A DNA stretch of 45,782 nt from Nitrospirae bacterium GWC2_57_13. GTDB lineage: Bacteria; Nitrospirota; UBA9217. Below the pieces are notes generated by a model. It saw nothing but the letters and a program-made list of their open reading frames with translations. It searched no databases and was not told where the DNA came from. The DNA lies in the NCBI GenBank assembly GCA_001805055.1, contig MHDZ01000077.1:1-45782 (forward strand). The letters are read 5' to 3'. The position numbers and the translations under genes were made by a program. Numbering within the stretch: the stretch's first letter is position 1; each line of letters opens with the position of its first letter. This document shows, piece after piece, positions 1 to 9,029 of this stretch.

Positions 1-611
1 TGTATCCCGTGAGGAAATACGGACTCCGATATCCCCGACATCTCGGCGCGAAGCCTGAGAGTCTTGTCGATACGAATGACCTGCCTGCTCCCGTCAATAC
101 TGCTTTGCGGATCGATCGCCCCTTTTTTGAGCGCTTTTACCCAGTCGATCTCGTTGCCGTACTCGGAACTCGGCAGCTTTCGCTGAAGGGCTGAGAACTT
201 CTTGCGATTTGGCTTGGCCGTCGCATTGTGGCAGCGGTCACAGCTCTCCTTGCCCTGTTCCGACGGGCCGAACGCCGTTGTTCCATCGTGGCATGTTTCG
301 CAATACTTACCGCCCATCGATCCCCCACTGCAGACGATCGGCGTCCCGTTCGCCACCATGAAGAACTCAAGTTCAACGTGGCACACCCGGCAGGTATACC
401 CGGTCCGATGCACCCAGTGGGAAAATATCACGGGAACCGTCCTGCTCGTCTCCGTGCGGCGTGAGATCAGTACGTCGCCGTATTCCTCGGGCGCTGCCTG
501 GGCGGGCAGATCGAGATCGCCCCGCGAGAAGGCCGGTTGCGCTTCAAAAAAGACCGGACACCATGCCAGGACAGCGACCAGCATCACAATTTCGTGACTG
601 ATTTTCTTCAT
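1..611 (-). CDS. Multiheme c-type cytochrome with c7-type triheme repeat (3' end off the window)
   Basis: Read on the minus strand, an ATG at 609-611 behind a purine-rich GGAGAGAGACGAG leader opens a frame with no stop to the window edge (203 codons seen). It begins with a signal-peptide-like hydrophobic stretch (VMLVAVLAWCPVFF). It then carries the pattern of the c(7)-type triheme domain: FSHWVHRTGYTCRVCH, then EFFMVANG, then KYCETCHDG and SCDRCHN, giving three CxxCH haem sites in about 60 residues. The last visible residues (ESVFPHGIH) look like the start of a second triheme unit, so the full protein probably has at least six haems. Such proteins are periplasmic or extracellular electron carriers. 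It is transcribed from its own sigma-54 promoter at 660-675. The repeat number beyond the edge is unknown. Confidence 0.85.
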   Translation of the reverse strand, partial: MKKISHEIVMLVAVLAWCPVFFEAQPAFSRGDLDLPAQAAPEEYGDVLISRRTETSRTVPVIFSHWVHRTGYTCRVCHVELEFFMVANGTPIVCSGGSMGGKYCETCHDGTTAFGPSEQGKESCDRCHNATAKPNRKKFSALQRKLPSSEYGNEIDWVKALKKGAIDPQSSIDGSRQVIRIDKTLRLRAEMSGISESVFPHGI

Positions 612-659
612 CTCGTCTCTCTCCGCTGTTCTCGTACGAATACATTAGTGCTATCCAAA

Positions 660-675
660 AGCAAAGCTTATGCCA
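660..675 (-). promoter_or_regulatory. Sigma-54 (-24/-12) promoter of the triheme-repeat cytochrome
   Basis: The minus strand reads TGGCATAAGCTTTGCT, matching TGGCAC-N5-TTGCW with GG and GC ten bases apart. The predicted start is near 649, giving a leader of about 38 nt before the ATG at 611. It belongs to a set of four near-identical promoters in this window. Confidence 0.85.
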
Positions 676-808
676 CCCTATCAACTTATGCAACTTGGTG
701 TACCGCGATAGTGCGCCTAAATTTACTTCACCTTTTCAAGGAATACTGTCGGCCTGAGCAACAATAATAAATGAAATATCAATATATAATTGCTTGCATG
801 ATCAGCAT

Positions 809-843
809 GGGTGATATTGCCTACAGGGTGGGTTATTTCACCC
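809..843. promoter_or_regulatory. Tandem enhancer-like sites for a sigma-54 activator
   Basis: Two copies of a GGG-N8-CCC type element, GGGTGATATTGCCT (809-822, imperfect right arm) and GGGTTATTTCACCC (830-843, palindromic arms TGGGT/ACCCA). They lie 21 bp apart, which is two helical turns. They sit about 165-190 bp upstream of the start predicted for the 660-675 promoter, the usual location for enhancer-binding proteins. The same element recurs upstream of the other three sigma-54 promoters here. Confidence 0.65.
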
Positions 844-892
844 ATCCTGCGCCTTTCTGCCTCGAGCAACCCGTTCACCGGAAATTCTTTAA

Positions 893-930
893 TAAGAAAA
901 CGGGCAGAGGGATCGAACTCCCCTGCCCGT
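893..930 (-). terminator. Rho-independent terminator of the first PKD cytochrome
   Basis: ACGGGCAG (900-907) pairs with CTGCCCGT (923-930), extended by GGG/CCC with one bulged base. On the minus strand the stem is followed by TTTTCTTATT. It lies about 27 bp past the stop of the 957-3914 gene. Confidence 0.85.
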
Positions 931-956
931 TCAGAAAAAAGATCATAACCTCAGCG

Positions 957-3914
957 TTACTGAGGAATCGCGACCACCTCTGTTTTGGTCGATTGAGTTC
1001 CAGTTGCATCCGTAACCGTGTAATTGATCGTGTACTGACCTGCGTACTTGTAGGTCTTCGTGAACGTTGCTCCGCCGGCGCCGCTGATCGCCGTACCATT
1101 GCCCCAGACCACTTTTACCTTGAGAGGCACGTCATCGTCGGTCGAACTGTCCACGAGGGTGACCGTCATGCCGGACAGGGTCATCGTGTAGGCGACCACC
1201 GGCTTGAGACTGACGTTCCTGGCAGTCACATCCGCTGAGTGCACTCCCTGGGTCCCCTCATTGGATACGATCAGTTTGACCCGGTACTGCCCGACAGCAT
1301 CATAGATGAACGCGGGCCTCATCGGATCGGCAAGGTCGGGCGTTCCCGCACCGCCGAAGTCCCAGGTGAACGTGCAGGTCGCTGTCGACGGCCGGCATGT
1401 ACTGAACGAGCCGTCAAAGTTCATCTTCCTGCTCACGACGGCGTCGGCATTGACGATAAAGTACGCCGATGGCATTTCCACGCCGGCCGTGCCGGGAGCG
1501 ATCAGCGACGCGAGGTAGGCACTGTCATAGCCCATTGCCTTGCGCTGATCGAGCGTGTTCGGGACTGTCCCGCCTGCGGGAGTGCTCCCGGCAATATCGA
1601 TGACAAAGGGGCCCCCCTTGACGTCCGACGTCTTGAACTGCATCTTCACCCGCTTCAGGGGGTTTCCCGAAGCATCGTTCACGACGGTCTGCACGAGGCC
1701 GCTGCCCCCGTCCTGCGGCTGGTCGAACAGCACATGCTTCTTGTCGAAGAATCCTACGGCATATTTCGAATAGTAGATATTGTTCCGATCATCACTCGCA
1801 TGGCACATAAGGCAGACGCCGCCTTCCGGAGCCCCGAGAATCTTCCCGGAGACGGTCGGCACGACATTATGGCTCACGGTGAATGCATTGACATAGAGGT
1901 TCATCACCGGCTCGCCCACGCCGAGCGCTTTCAGGTTACCGACCATCCATGCTATCTCGTCAGCCTTGTTGACTATCAGCGCTGTATCGCTGTTCTGCGC
2001 GCGATTGAGCGGCCAGTCGTAGACGCCGTTCGAATCAGCATCACCCCTGAATAGGCGATATGCTTCCGCGGACTGCGCGGCGAGGCGCTGGAACGCCGGT
2101 TTGTCCTCGGAACCGTCAACCCATACCGCCGAGGTCATGGTGATTGTCGGCAGGATGCGCACGACGCCTTTTTCCCGCAACCGGGGCGTATAGAGCGGTC
2201 GGTATACGATGCCCCCGCCGCCGCCCGTGGAGACCTGCGTCCGTTCATAGCCCCGGTACGTTCCCGCCGTATGGTCGATCACGTTCTCCTTGACGTCCGT
2301 CCTGAGCTCAGGTATATGGCAGGCACGGCAATCGATGCGGCCGAAGTGGAACGAGGGGAACCCCGTGTGCGTCGGTATCTTTATCACTTTGCTCGTTCCC
2401 GAGAGGTACCACTTTCCGTCCGGTTGCGTCTTGTCCACCCTGGGATGCGCTCCCGTAATGTGACAGCTTTCGCAGGTCACGGTGTTCGCGATCTGGTCCA
2501 TGTTCCTGCCGTCGGGACTGTTGTTCCCTTTCGCGAACATATGGTCGATGCGGAAGATGGTCACTTCGGGGAGGACCTCATTGTCGGATGCGTCATAAAC
2601 AGCGCCGAACGTATCTTCGATGATGTAATGGCAGTCAACGCAGTTCATGCCGCGGTCCATGTGAACGTCCGGGTTCTGCAACGGATCATTGATGGACCCT
2701 ATCCTCTTGCCGTATTCAGCGCGTTTCTTGGCGTAGTTCCATGGCACGTCGTTCAATCTATCAGTGCCGTTGGCCCCTGTCTCGTCGCTGTCAACGGCAC
2801 TGCCGGCGGGCATGCGCTTCTGAAATACCGTTGAACCAAGCGAAACTCCCGCCGGACCAAGCTCCGTCCAGCTCCCGTCCTCAAAATGGCAGATGGCGCA
2901 ATTCTCAGTTGCCGGGATCCTGTTGAACGATGTCTTGCTGATCTTCGCAAAATTGAACTGATTGGTGATCTCGGTGTTCCACTTCCATTGCGCCGGATCG
3001 ATAGTGGGATTTGTTCCCGCCGCCGCCTTCTGTCCTATCGTGAGCAGCCCGGCCGCGCCTTTCACGCCGACTAGACCGAGCGATGGAGCAAGATTCGGGC
3101 TCGAATACGCCGCCGTAAGGACCGGCTTTTCAGCAATGCCCCAGTTTCGTTCAACGTTCGCATACTGGCGTGAATAATGACAGATAAAACAATCGAACTC
3201 GACCACGCCGCCGTCCGCCCATGCAGCGGCCCTTGACTCCAGACCGACGCCTTGCACATAGGTGAAATAATCGCCCTTGATGTCATTTGGCAGCCGAGGA
3301 TTGAATCCTGCTGTTCCGAGCAGTCCGCTGTAGACGCCGTCATAACGGTATCCCGCCCGGTCGTATTCGAGGGAGCCGCCGCCCGGATGACACCAGGCGC
3401 ATTCGGAATGGGCGAAATCATATGAGCTCATGTCGAATCGCGACGGGTCCTGCTCCGCCGGATGCGTGAGCTGCCGGTCGGAGGGAGGACAGTATTTACC
3501 GTACATTCCCGATGAGCTGGTGAAAGCGAAGAGACCGTAATAATTGCGCTGAATGTCGCCCCAGGTCATGTTCCTGCCCATTTGATGGTATCCCGCTGTT
3601 ACTCCGTGCTGCGGATAGGGGACCAGATAGGAGGCAGTTCCCGGCCCATGGTCCTTGCGCGCCTGGCCGATGTGGCTCTCATAGATATTGTCCAGACCGA
3701 AAAAATCGACATATGATTTGTGGCATCCACCCGCAGAATTCGGAGCGCACGTCTGTTTCGGACTATAGGGAACACTGGTTCCAATAGTGATCGACTTATT
3801 GCTGTAGTCAATGAACGTTACGTCACCTCCGGAGTGCTCCGCACGAACTGATTGCATGAACCCGCCGATCATCGTCGAGATGGCAATCACCAGAAGAGCA
3901 GCCGTTTTCTTCAT
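957..3914 (-). CDS. Large multiheme c-type cytochrome with C-terminal PKD domains (Cys paralogue)
   Basis: A 985-residue exported cytochrome. AAAGGAGG stands six bases before the third of three consecutive ATGs, so 3914 is preferred over 3920. It has a signal peptide ending near SVRAEH. There are seven canonical CxxCH haem motifs (about residues 172, 242, 339, 425, 481, 529 and 701). An eighth, unusual motif lies near the N-terminus: Cys56, seven residues, then Cys64-His65. The C-terminal 145 or so residues form two PKD-like beta-sandwiches (TCTFTWDFGG; FIYDAVGQYRVKLIVS; YKYAGQYTINYTVTD), typical of surface proteins. It is paralogous over its length to the 4732-8559 gene; Cys142 (GKYCPPSDRQ, codon TGT) is the residue replaced there by an in-frame TGA. 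It is a single-gene unit with a sigma-54 promoter at 4317-4332 and a terminator at 893-930. The electron partner or substrate is unknown. Confidence 0.92.
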   Translation of the reverse strand: MKKTAALLVIAISTMIGGFMQSVRAEHSGGDVTFIDYSNKSITIGTSVPYSPKQTCAPNSAGGCHKSYVDFFGLDNIYESHIGQARKDHGPGTASYLVPYPQHGVTAGYHQMGRNMTWGDIQRNYYGLFAFTSSSGMYGKYCPPSDRQLTHPAEQDPSRFDMSSYDFAHSECAWCHPGGGSLEYDRAGYRYDGVYSGLLGTAGFNPRLPNDIKGDYFTYVQGVGLESRAAAWADGGVVEFDCFICHYSRQYANVERNWGIAEKPVLTAAYSSPNLAPSLGLVGVKGAAGLLTIGQKAAAGTNPTIDPAQWKWNTEITNQFNFAKISKTSFNRIPATENCAICHFEDGSWTELGPAGVSLGSTVFQKRMPAGSAVDSDETGANGTDRLNDVPWNYAKKRAEYGKRIGSINDPLQNPDVHMDRGMNCVDCHYIIEDTFGAVYDASDNEVLPEVTIFRIDHMFAKGNNSPDGRNMDQIANTVTCESCHITGAHPRVDKTQPDGKWYLSGTSKVIKIPTHTGFPSFHFGRIDCRACHIPELRTDVKENVIDHTAGTYRGYERTQVSTGGGGGIVYRPLYTPRLREKGVVRILPTITMTSAVWVDGSEDKPAFQRLAAQSAEAYRLFRGDADSNGVYDWPLNRAQNSDTALIVNKADEIAWMVGNLKALGVGEPVMNLYVNAFTVSHNVVPTVSGKILGAPEGGVCLMCHASDDRNNIYYSKYAVGFFDKKHVLFDQPQDGGSGLVQTVVNDASGNPLKRVKMQFKTSDVKGGPFVIDIAGSTPAGGTVPNTLDQRKAMGYDSAYLASLIAPGTAGVEMPSAYFIVNADAVVSRKMNFDGSFSTCRPSTATCTFTWDFGGAGTPDLADPMRPAFIYDAVGQYRVKLIVSNEGTQGVHSADVTARNVSLKPVVAYTMTLSGMTVTLVDSSTDDDVPLKVKVVWGNGTAISGAGGATFTKTYKYAGQYTINYTVTDATGTQSTKTEVVAIPQ

Positions 3915-4316
3915 CATCATCCTCCTTTGTCTGAAACAAAATATTTTACAGTACTGCCGTGCACCACAATAAAAAGGCCGCCGTTGCCCAATACATTTGA
4001 CAACTGCGGCGTCTCAGGACATCAGGGACTCCCGACGCCTGCGAACGGTCGAAATGTTCCAACCGATACTGCGGGAACTCCCGGATCGATAGATAACGTT
4101 GGGCTCGATGCACCGTGCTCGCTTTCCAGCATCAAAATGGAGCAGGGGGGATCACCGCCTGACCCGGAATGCCTGAAATGAAGTGCTGTTACTGCGGCAA
4201 CGCCAGCCCCATCCGACACGTACGTGGGCTTTACTGCGTCTTCGATAAACCGTAAAACTTTAGTGCATAGCGCCCGCCCTTATCGCACTGCGCAGTACCG
4301 CCGACGTACTTATTGC

Positions 4317-4332
4317 AGCAAGTACCATGCCA
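4317..4332 (-). promoter_or_regulatory. Sigma-54 promoter of the first PKD cytochrome
   Basis: The minus strand reads TGGCATGGTACTTGCT, a full match to the -24/-12 pattern. The predicted start is near 4306, about 390 nt from the start codon, an unusually long leader. Confidence 0.8.
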
Positions 4333-4514
4333 GGTAAACGAACATCGGCGCTTTCACTGCTAGGGTTCAGCACCTCCGAAGCAATGACCTCAAAAAAACG
4401 TCTGTATTCGGGTTTTTTTTAAAAATGCAGAAAGAACATTAAGGTAAAAAAATCGTCCACTTCCCGCAACGCCGTTGATCCACTGGAATGTCTGCGGCAT
4501 CAGGAAGAAAAAAG

Positions 4515-4550
4515 GGGGCATTTCACCCTTGCAGATACGAGATTTCACCA
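4515..4550. promoter_or_regulatory. Enhancer-like site pair upstream of the 4317-4332 promoter
   Basis: GGGGCATTTCACCC (4515-4528) matches the GGG-N8-CCC element. A partial copy with the right arm GATTTCACCA lies 22 bp further on (aligned 4537-4550). The pair is about 215-240 bp upstream of the predicted start. Confidence 0.55.
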
Positions 4551-4666
4551 CACTTCCATAAAAAAAGAACGCCGGGAGCAGTGGAACCCTTCGGGCAGTC
4601 ACGCAATGGCGTGATCTGATAAAGCGACACCTCGCACCGATCGCTGCGGGGCCGCGGGGGCGCACC

Positions 4667-4699
4667 AAAAAAACCGGACAGGGTTGCGGCCCTGTCCGG
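4667..4699 (-). terminator. Rho-independent terminator of the TGA-containing cytochrome
   Basis: A perfect 10-bp stem, CCGGACAGGG (4674-4683) with CCCTGTCCGG (4690-4699), loop of six. On the minus strand it is followed by TTTTTTT (4673-4667). It lies 33 bp past the stop at 4732. Confidence 0.92.
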
Positions 4700-4731
4700 C
4701 GAATGGACTTCAGATCAAAGGATAAACGACG

Positions 4732-7700
4732 CTACGGGGTCAGTGTCACGGTCTCGGATTTGACCGCCTTCGCGCCCGTGAAGTCCGTTACCGTGTAGTT
4801 GATGGTGTACTTTCCAGCGTACTTGTAGATTTTCGTGAGCGTTCCGCCGCCCACGCCGCTGGTCGCCGAGCCGTCGCCCCAGATGATCTTTACTCTGAGC
4901 GGCACGTCGACGTCGGTCGAGCTATCCACGAAGGCGACCGTCATGCCGGCCACGGTCATCGTGTAATTGACCACCGGTATGGTATTGACGGTAGATGCCA
5001 TAGCATTGGCAGTATGTACGCCCATGGTCACCCCGTTCGACACCATAAGCTTCACGGTGTAGGTGCCTGCTGCGTCATACACGAACGTGGGTTTTACGGA
5101 GCTCGTCATGTCCGGCGTTCCGGCCCCGCCGAAATCCCACGTGTAGGTGCAGGTCGCTGTTGACGGCTGGCACAGGCTTGCCGAACCGTCGAAGTTCACC
5201 TTCCTGCTGACCGTTGCGTCGGACTTGACGGTGAAGTACGCCGTCGGCGACTCCACGCCGGCCGTACCAGGGGACATGAGCGTCGCCAGCTGAAGTGCCG
5301 AATAACCGAGCAGGTCATTGGCATGCACCGTGGTCTTGATGTAGCCGCCGTCAACGCAGTCCAGAGGCGCGCCGGTCATGGGATTGTAGCACTTGGTGCC
5401 CTGATCCCAGGAGGCTACATGCGCCGCGTTGCTCGGATTCTTTTCGACCGAGATCGGCCAGGTTACCTTGGCCGCTGCGCCGGAACCCGATTGCTGCAGG
5501 GCGATCTTGAAATGCGACCGCGCCTCTCCCCTGCTGTACAGTAGCGGCATGGGATTGGCCAGGGCGCCCTCGCAGTCGGCGGTGACCATACAGGGGCCGC
5601 CATTCCGGAAGCCGCCGGTGCAGGCGCCCGGTACTGGAGGCGCTGCGCCCGTGCATACTCCCTGCATCATACCGCCATAAGGATCGTTGGCCGGATTCGG
5701 GATGCAGTTGTTCACGCTCTGGCCAGGCACGGGACTGAAGCTGACGGGGCCGGCAAAGGGATTGCAACCCTTGGTCGTGCCGTCAACAGTTTCGCGGATG
5801 GCGAATCCCTGGAGCCCGGCGATGCCGTCGAACATCCCCATCTGCATAGCCGTACCCTGCGGGAAGCCCATCATGGCGTCGAACCCTGCCGCCATCTGGG
5901 TGGTGCATTGTGTGAGGCAGGCATTCCCCGTGACAGGTGCACCCGTCAGGGGATTGAAAAGCGCCTGATCGTCGGCATCGGTCGGCGGGGTCGCCGGCGT
6001 CGGATCGCACATAGCAGTGCAATCGTAATCCGCGAACAGGGCGAACCAGTTTTTGATAAGATCATACTGTCCGATCCCCATCCCTGCCTTGTTCAAGGGC
6101 TGCTGATAGCTCTCGAAGAAAGCGGTGGATCTCGGAGAGTAGTTCTGATTGTGGGAAGCGCAGCTTCCGTCGGGGTTCCGGGTCGCGCAGGGATCAGCGC
6201 TCGAATGGCAGCTCACGCAGCCACCCTGCATCGATCCGCCGAGCGCCCACGCCTTCGGTGCCACGCCGTGGGTCACATCGAACATGGTGTTGAAGAGCTT
6301 CAGTTTGGTCGCGAATCCCGTGACGCCCACCATGGCGTCGATCTCGGCCTTGGTATCGATCTCCCAGGAATCAGAGAGGCTGAAACCGTCAAAGAGCGGA
6401 ATGATGTTCCCGCCGTTCAAACGGATATCGAAGCCGGGATTAGCCGCCGCAACGATCTTCGCGGCAGTGATATTGTCCCGTGCCTTCACAGGCGCCACAA
6501 GTATGGGATCAACCGGATAGGTCCCGCCGGCGATCTCACTGCCTGCCTCTATTCCCGAGTTGGGCGAAGCTTTCACCCAGATGGGCATCACCGAGGGCAG
6601 GAAGGGATAGATCTTCTGCTCGTGGTCTTTCGTAAGCCATGCATGCAGCATTGGCATCGTCTTATGCGAACCGGTCACGAGGTCGTAGTTCCAGTCCAGC
6701 ATGTTCCGGAACCCGCCCTTGTACTGTCCCACCGACCAGTCGCGGTACTTCAGGCGGCCGGGAGCGGCGTAGATCTCGGGAATGTGGCAGGTGGCGCAGG
6801 CGATCTTCTGGATGTGGAATGACGGGAACCCGGCATGGGCCGGCGTGGGAGAAACGAGCGGTCCACCGTTGTCCGTGAGCCGCGGATGGGTCCGCGTCGT
6901 GTGGCAGCTCTCGCAGGAGACCGTTCCGTCCAGGTTGTTCTTGGACTTCGTGTCCGGATAGGAGTCAGCCTGGGCAAACTGATGGTCTATTGCCCAGACC
7001 GTCTCGTCGGGATAGGGCAGCCCATGATGGTCCGCCGCCGGAAAGAGCTTGCTGTTCGTGGCGTCCTGGTCCGCCTGAGCATTGTAGACGGGATTTCTCA
7101 CTCCTCCCGTGTACTTTTTCTCCGACCCGAGTGTGTAGTGGCAGGAAGCGCACTGCATGCCCTTCACGTCATGCACGTCGGCGTCAGGCATTTTGTTCGC
7201 GATCGGATCGCCGGCATTCGGCACCGTGAGAGGATCGGCATCGAGCGTGCTCGCCAGGAACATGCTCATGCCGTATTTATCATTGGGACCGGCGCCGATC
7301 TTATGAGCCCGTTTGCCCATGCCGGTCTTGCAGCCCAGCTCGAACCAGAGCTTGTCGTTGGCTGCGTTCGTATCGTCATCGTACTGCGTGCCCGGCGGGC
7401 TGATGAGCGCGAAGTTGCCGTAGCCGTACTTCATGGCCATCATGCCCGGCAGGCCCGGAGTGCTGTCGTCGCGGGCGTGACAGACCGAGCAGTTTTTGCT
7501 GTTCGGCAGGGCATTGATCTGACCTTCCGCGATCTGGGTTGGTACGCCCGCCACGCCGGTCATTGCGCTGCCCGTCCATGTTGCGGCTGCACCGATACCC
7601 AGGGACGCTGCAAAATCGAACCTCTTGTTCTTGAGCGCCAGGTTCCGGTTGTACATGTCATAGGCCGTGCCGGCAGCGTAGGGTCCCGCAGTTGGAACCG

Positions 7701-8559
7701 TCGGCGGGTAGCCCGGGTCGGTCACGCCGTCGCAGTTCTTGTCATTCGACGGCCCCATGGGATTCGCAGGTCCGCACCCCATGGACTTCAGGAAGGCCTG
7801 GCCGTTCTTCGAATCGGCAAGATGGCACAGCAGGCAATCGAGCTCGGCCTTGTTCGTGGCCGACAAGCCGGCTGTGGCATCCACCGTGGTCAAGCGACCG
7901 CCTGGGAAGGCGAGACTCGGCATCTCAAAATAATACCGGTCGCCGGTGGGAGAGGAAGCACTGTAATTGTTCTGGTCCCGATCGTATTCCATCTGGCCGC
8001 CGCCTACGTGGCAGACGCCGCAGGTCACTGCCCAGTCCTGGGCGCCCGTTTCGATGGACTGCAAAGCGACACCGTTGTTGAGGGGATCGATGTTCTTGGC
8101 CGCCAACTGGCGGTTCGAGGGTGGTCAGTACTTGCCGAACATGCCAGGGGAACTCGTGAAAAAGGGGTCCCCGAACTTGATCCGCATGGAGGTGCCATAG
8201 GCCTCGTTCCGGCCCTGGTTCGAATGACGGCCCTTCGAGACACCGTGATCGAAGAAGTTCACATCATAGCTCTGCCAGTAGACCTGCCCGTCGGACTCCA
8301 GTAACCCTTGGGTGTGGGTGACCGACGCAGGCATGGAGCCGTAGTTGTGGCCTCCTGTTGTTGCGACGCCGCTGATATGGCAGGTCCCCGTGGCTCCGCA
8401 GCTCATCTTCGGGCTGTAGGGCGTCGTGGGTGCGGCGATCGCCCCGCCTGCCTGTTTCATATCCACAGCAGGATGGGGGGCCGCAGCAGCGAACCCTGCA
8501 CTGGCGATGAGCAGGACCAGGGACAGAGCTGCCATCGTCCATATTCTGGAAAACTTCAT
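4732..8559 (-). CDS. Candidate selenocysteine-containing multiheme c-type cytochrome with PKD domains (in-frame TGA at 8125-8127)
   Basis: A 1275-codon frame interrupted once, at codon 145, by TGA. Codons before and after share one frame, with no other stop for 1130 codons downstream. AAAGGAGG lies seven bases before the ATG at 8559, which heads a signal peptide (MKFSRIWTMA, cleavage near AAAAP). The protein has seven CxxCH motifs (about residues 180, 242, 357, 470, 549, 588 and 781), colinear with the paralogue at 957-3914. It also has an N-terminal Cys54-x5-Cys60-His61 and two C-terminal PKD domains. The paralogue reads GKY-Cys-PPSDRQL where this one reads GKY-TGA-PPSNRQL. A SECIS-like hairpin follows (8100-8113). 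Alternatives are a recent Cys-to-stop mutation or a base-call error. If the TGA is a true stop, the product would be a 144-residue fragment with only the atypical motif. Selenocysteine is my preferred but unproven reading. Confidence 0.75.
8100..8127 (-). promoter_or_regulatory. SECIS-like hairpin directly after the in-frame TGA
   Basis: In the minus-strand transcript UGA (8127-8125) is followed after 11 nt by CCGCC (8113-8109), AGUU (8108-8105) and GGCGG (8104-8100). This is a 5-bp G/C stem with a 4-nt loop, or 6 bp if A-U closes. The loop begins 16 nt after the UGA and has G in its second position. Both fit the general bacterial SECIS description: loop roughly 16-37 nt from UGA, a short stem of at least 4 bp, and G in the first two loop bases. 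Confidence 0.6.
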
Positions 8560-8708
8560 GCTGATTCCTCCTTTCATTACGTTCGCAAACCGAAAAATAG
8601 GTCAACAACGATAAGGGACCGCGCTTCTCACCTCCATTGCTTACCGCTATTCACCTGGTTTGGGGGTTGGTGACTGGAGATGCGAAGGTCCGATCCTCAT
8701 GTTTTACA

Positions 8709-8724
8709 AGCAAAGCGTGTGCCA
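8709..8724 (-). promoter_or_regulatory. Sigma-54 promoter of the TGA-containing cytochrome
   Basis: The minus strand reads TGGCACACGCTTTGCT, a perfect -24/-12 element. The predicted start is near 8698, about 139 nt before the ATG at 8559. Confidence 0.88.
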
Positions 8725-8812
8725 TAGTTTAGCATTTTCTAAATCGTTACTATAACTGCCCTGTCATCCGGCCACATCCGCTGATTGGGATCAGGGAACG
8801 CATTCTATCTGT

Positions 8813-8826
8813 GGGTGATATGACCC
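8813..8826. promoter_or_regulatory. Enhancer-like palindrome upstream of the 8709-8724 promoter
   Basis: GGGTGATATGACCC is the best palindrome of the set. It is centred about 120 bp upstream of the predicted start, on the minus-strand side. Confidence 0.65.
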
Positions 8827-9029
8827 CGCAGTCCCCTTTTATCATTACCTCAATCGAATACAGACGTTATGGCATCATAGATCACTCGTCGCCATGCACT
8901 ATAGTAACGGTCCGGGAATGATCCGGCATTTGGACGCATCGCAAAGGAACAGGCCGCAGAAGGCGATAGTATTTTTGCGGCATGCCTGGTCGGGCCCGGA
9001 TGACCTGCTTTTATGGAACCGCGGTCTTC

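Larger units (their letters stand above)
612..956. other. Intergenic region: promoter, enhancer sites and a terminator, no gene
   Basis: It holds the sigma-54 promoter (660-675), the tandem enhancer-like sites (809-843) and the terminator of the next cytochrome (893-930). Open frames crossing it show no cytochrome, signal or other recognisable features, so no gene is called. Confidence 0.7.
3915..4731. other. Intergenic region with long leader, sigma-54 promoter, enhancer sites and terminator
   Basis: From right to left: terminator of the upstream cytochrome (4667-4699), enhancer-like sites (4515-4550), sigma-54 promoter (4317-4332), then about 390 nt of predicted untranslated leader to the ATG at 3914. 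I found no convincing protein gene. I compared the leader with the c-di-GMP/cGAMP (GEMM) riboswitch consensus, which often precedes cytochromes, and did not find its conserved core. The function of the long leader is open. Confidence 0.6.

Noticed and set aside
687-703. Second -24/-12-like element (GGTAC..TTGC) on the minus strand near 690
   Set aside because: The GG to GC distance is one base too long, and a perfect element lies next to it at 660-675.
1239-2054. Long plus-strand frames opposite the large cytochromes (also 5908-6822, 6835-8304)
   Set aside because: They mirror high-G+C cytochrome genes on the other strand and lack signals or domain patterns.
4169-4255. 28-codon frame with four Cys (MPEMKCCYCGNASP start) on the plus strand
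   Set aside because: It has no ribosome site or promoter, lies antisense to the predicted leader of the first PKD cytochrome and matches no family I know.
3915-4306. GEMM (c-di-GMP/cGAMP) riboswitch in the long cytochrome leader
   Set aside because: A few phrases such as ACGCAGTAAAGCC and GGCGTTGCC are reminiscent, but the conserved core and the P2 hairpin sequence do not line up.
8125-8577. Separate 150-codon gene upstream of a 1124-codon cytochrome gene
   Set aside because: Both are in one frame, separated by a single TGA, and together align with the paralogue; the apparent start of the longer part is an internal Leu codon without ribosome site.
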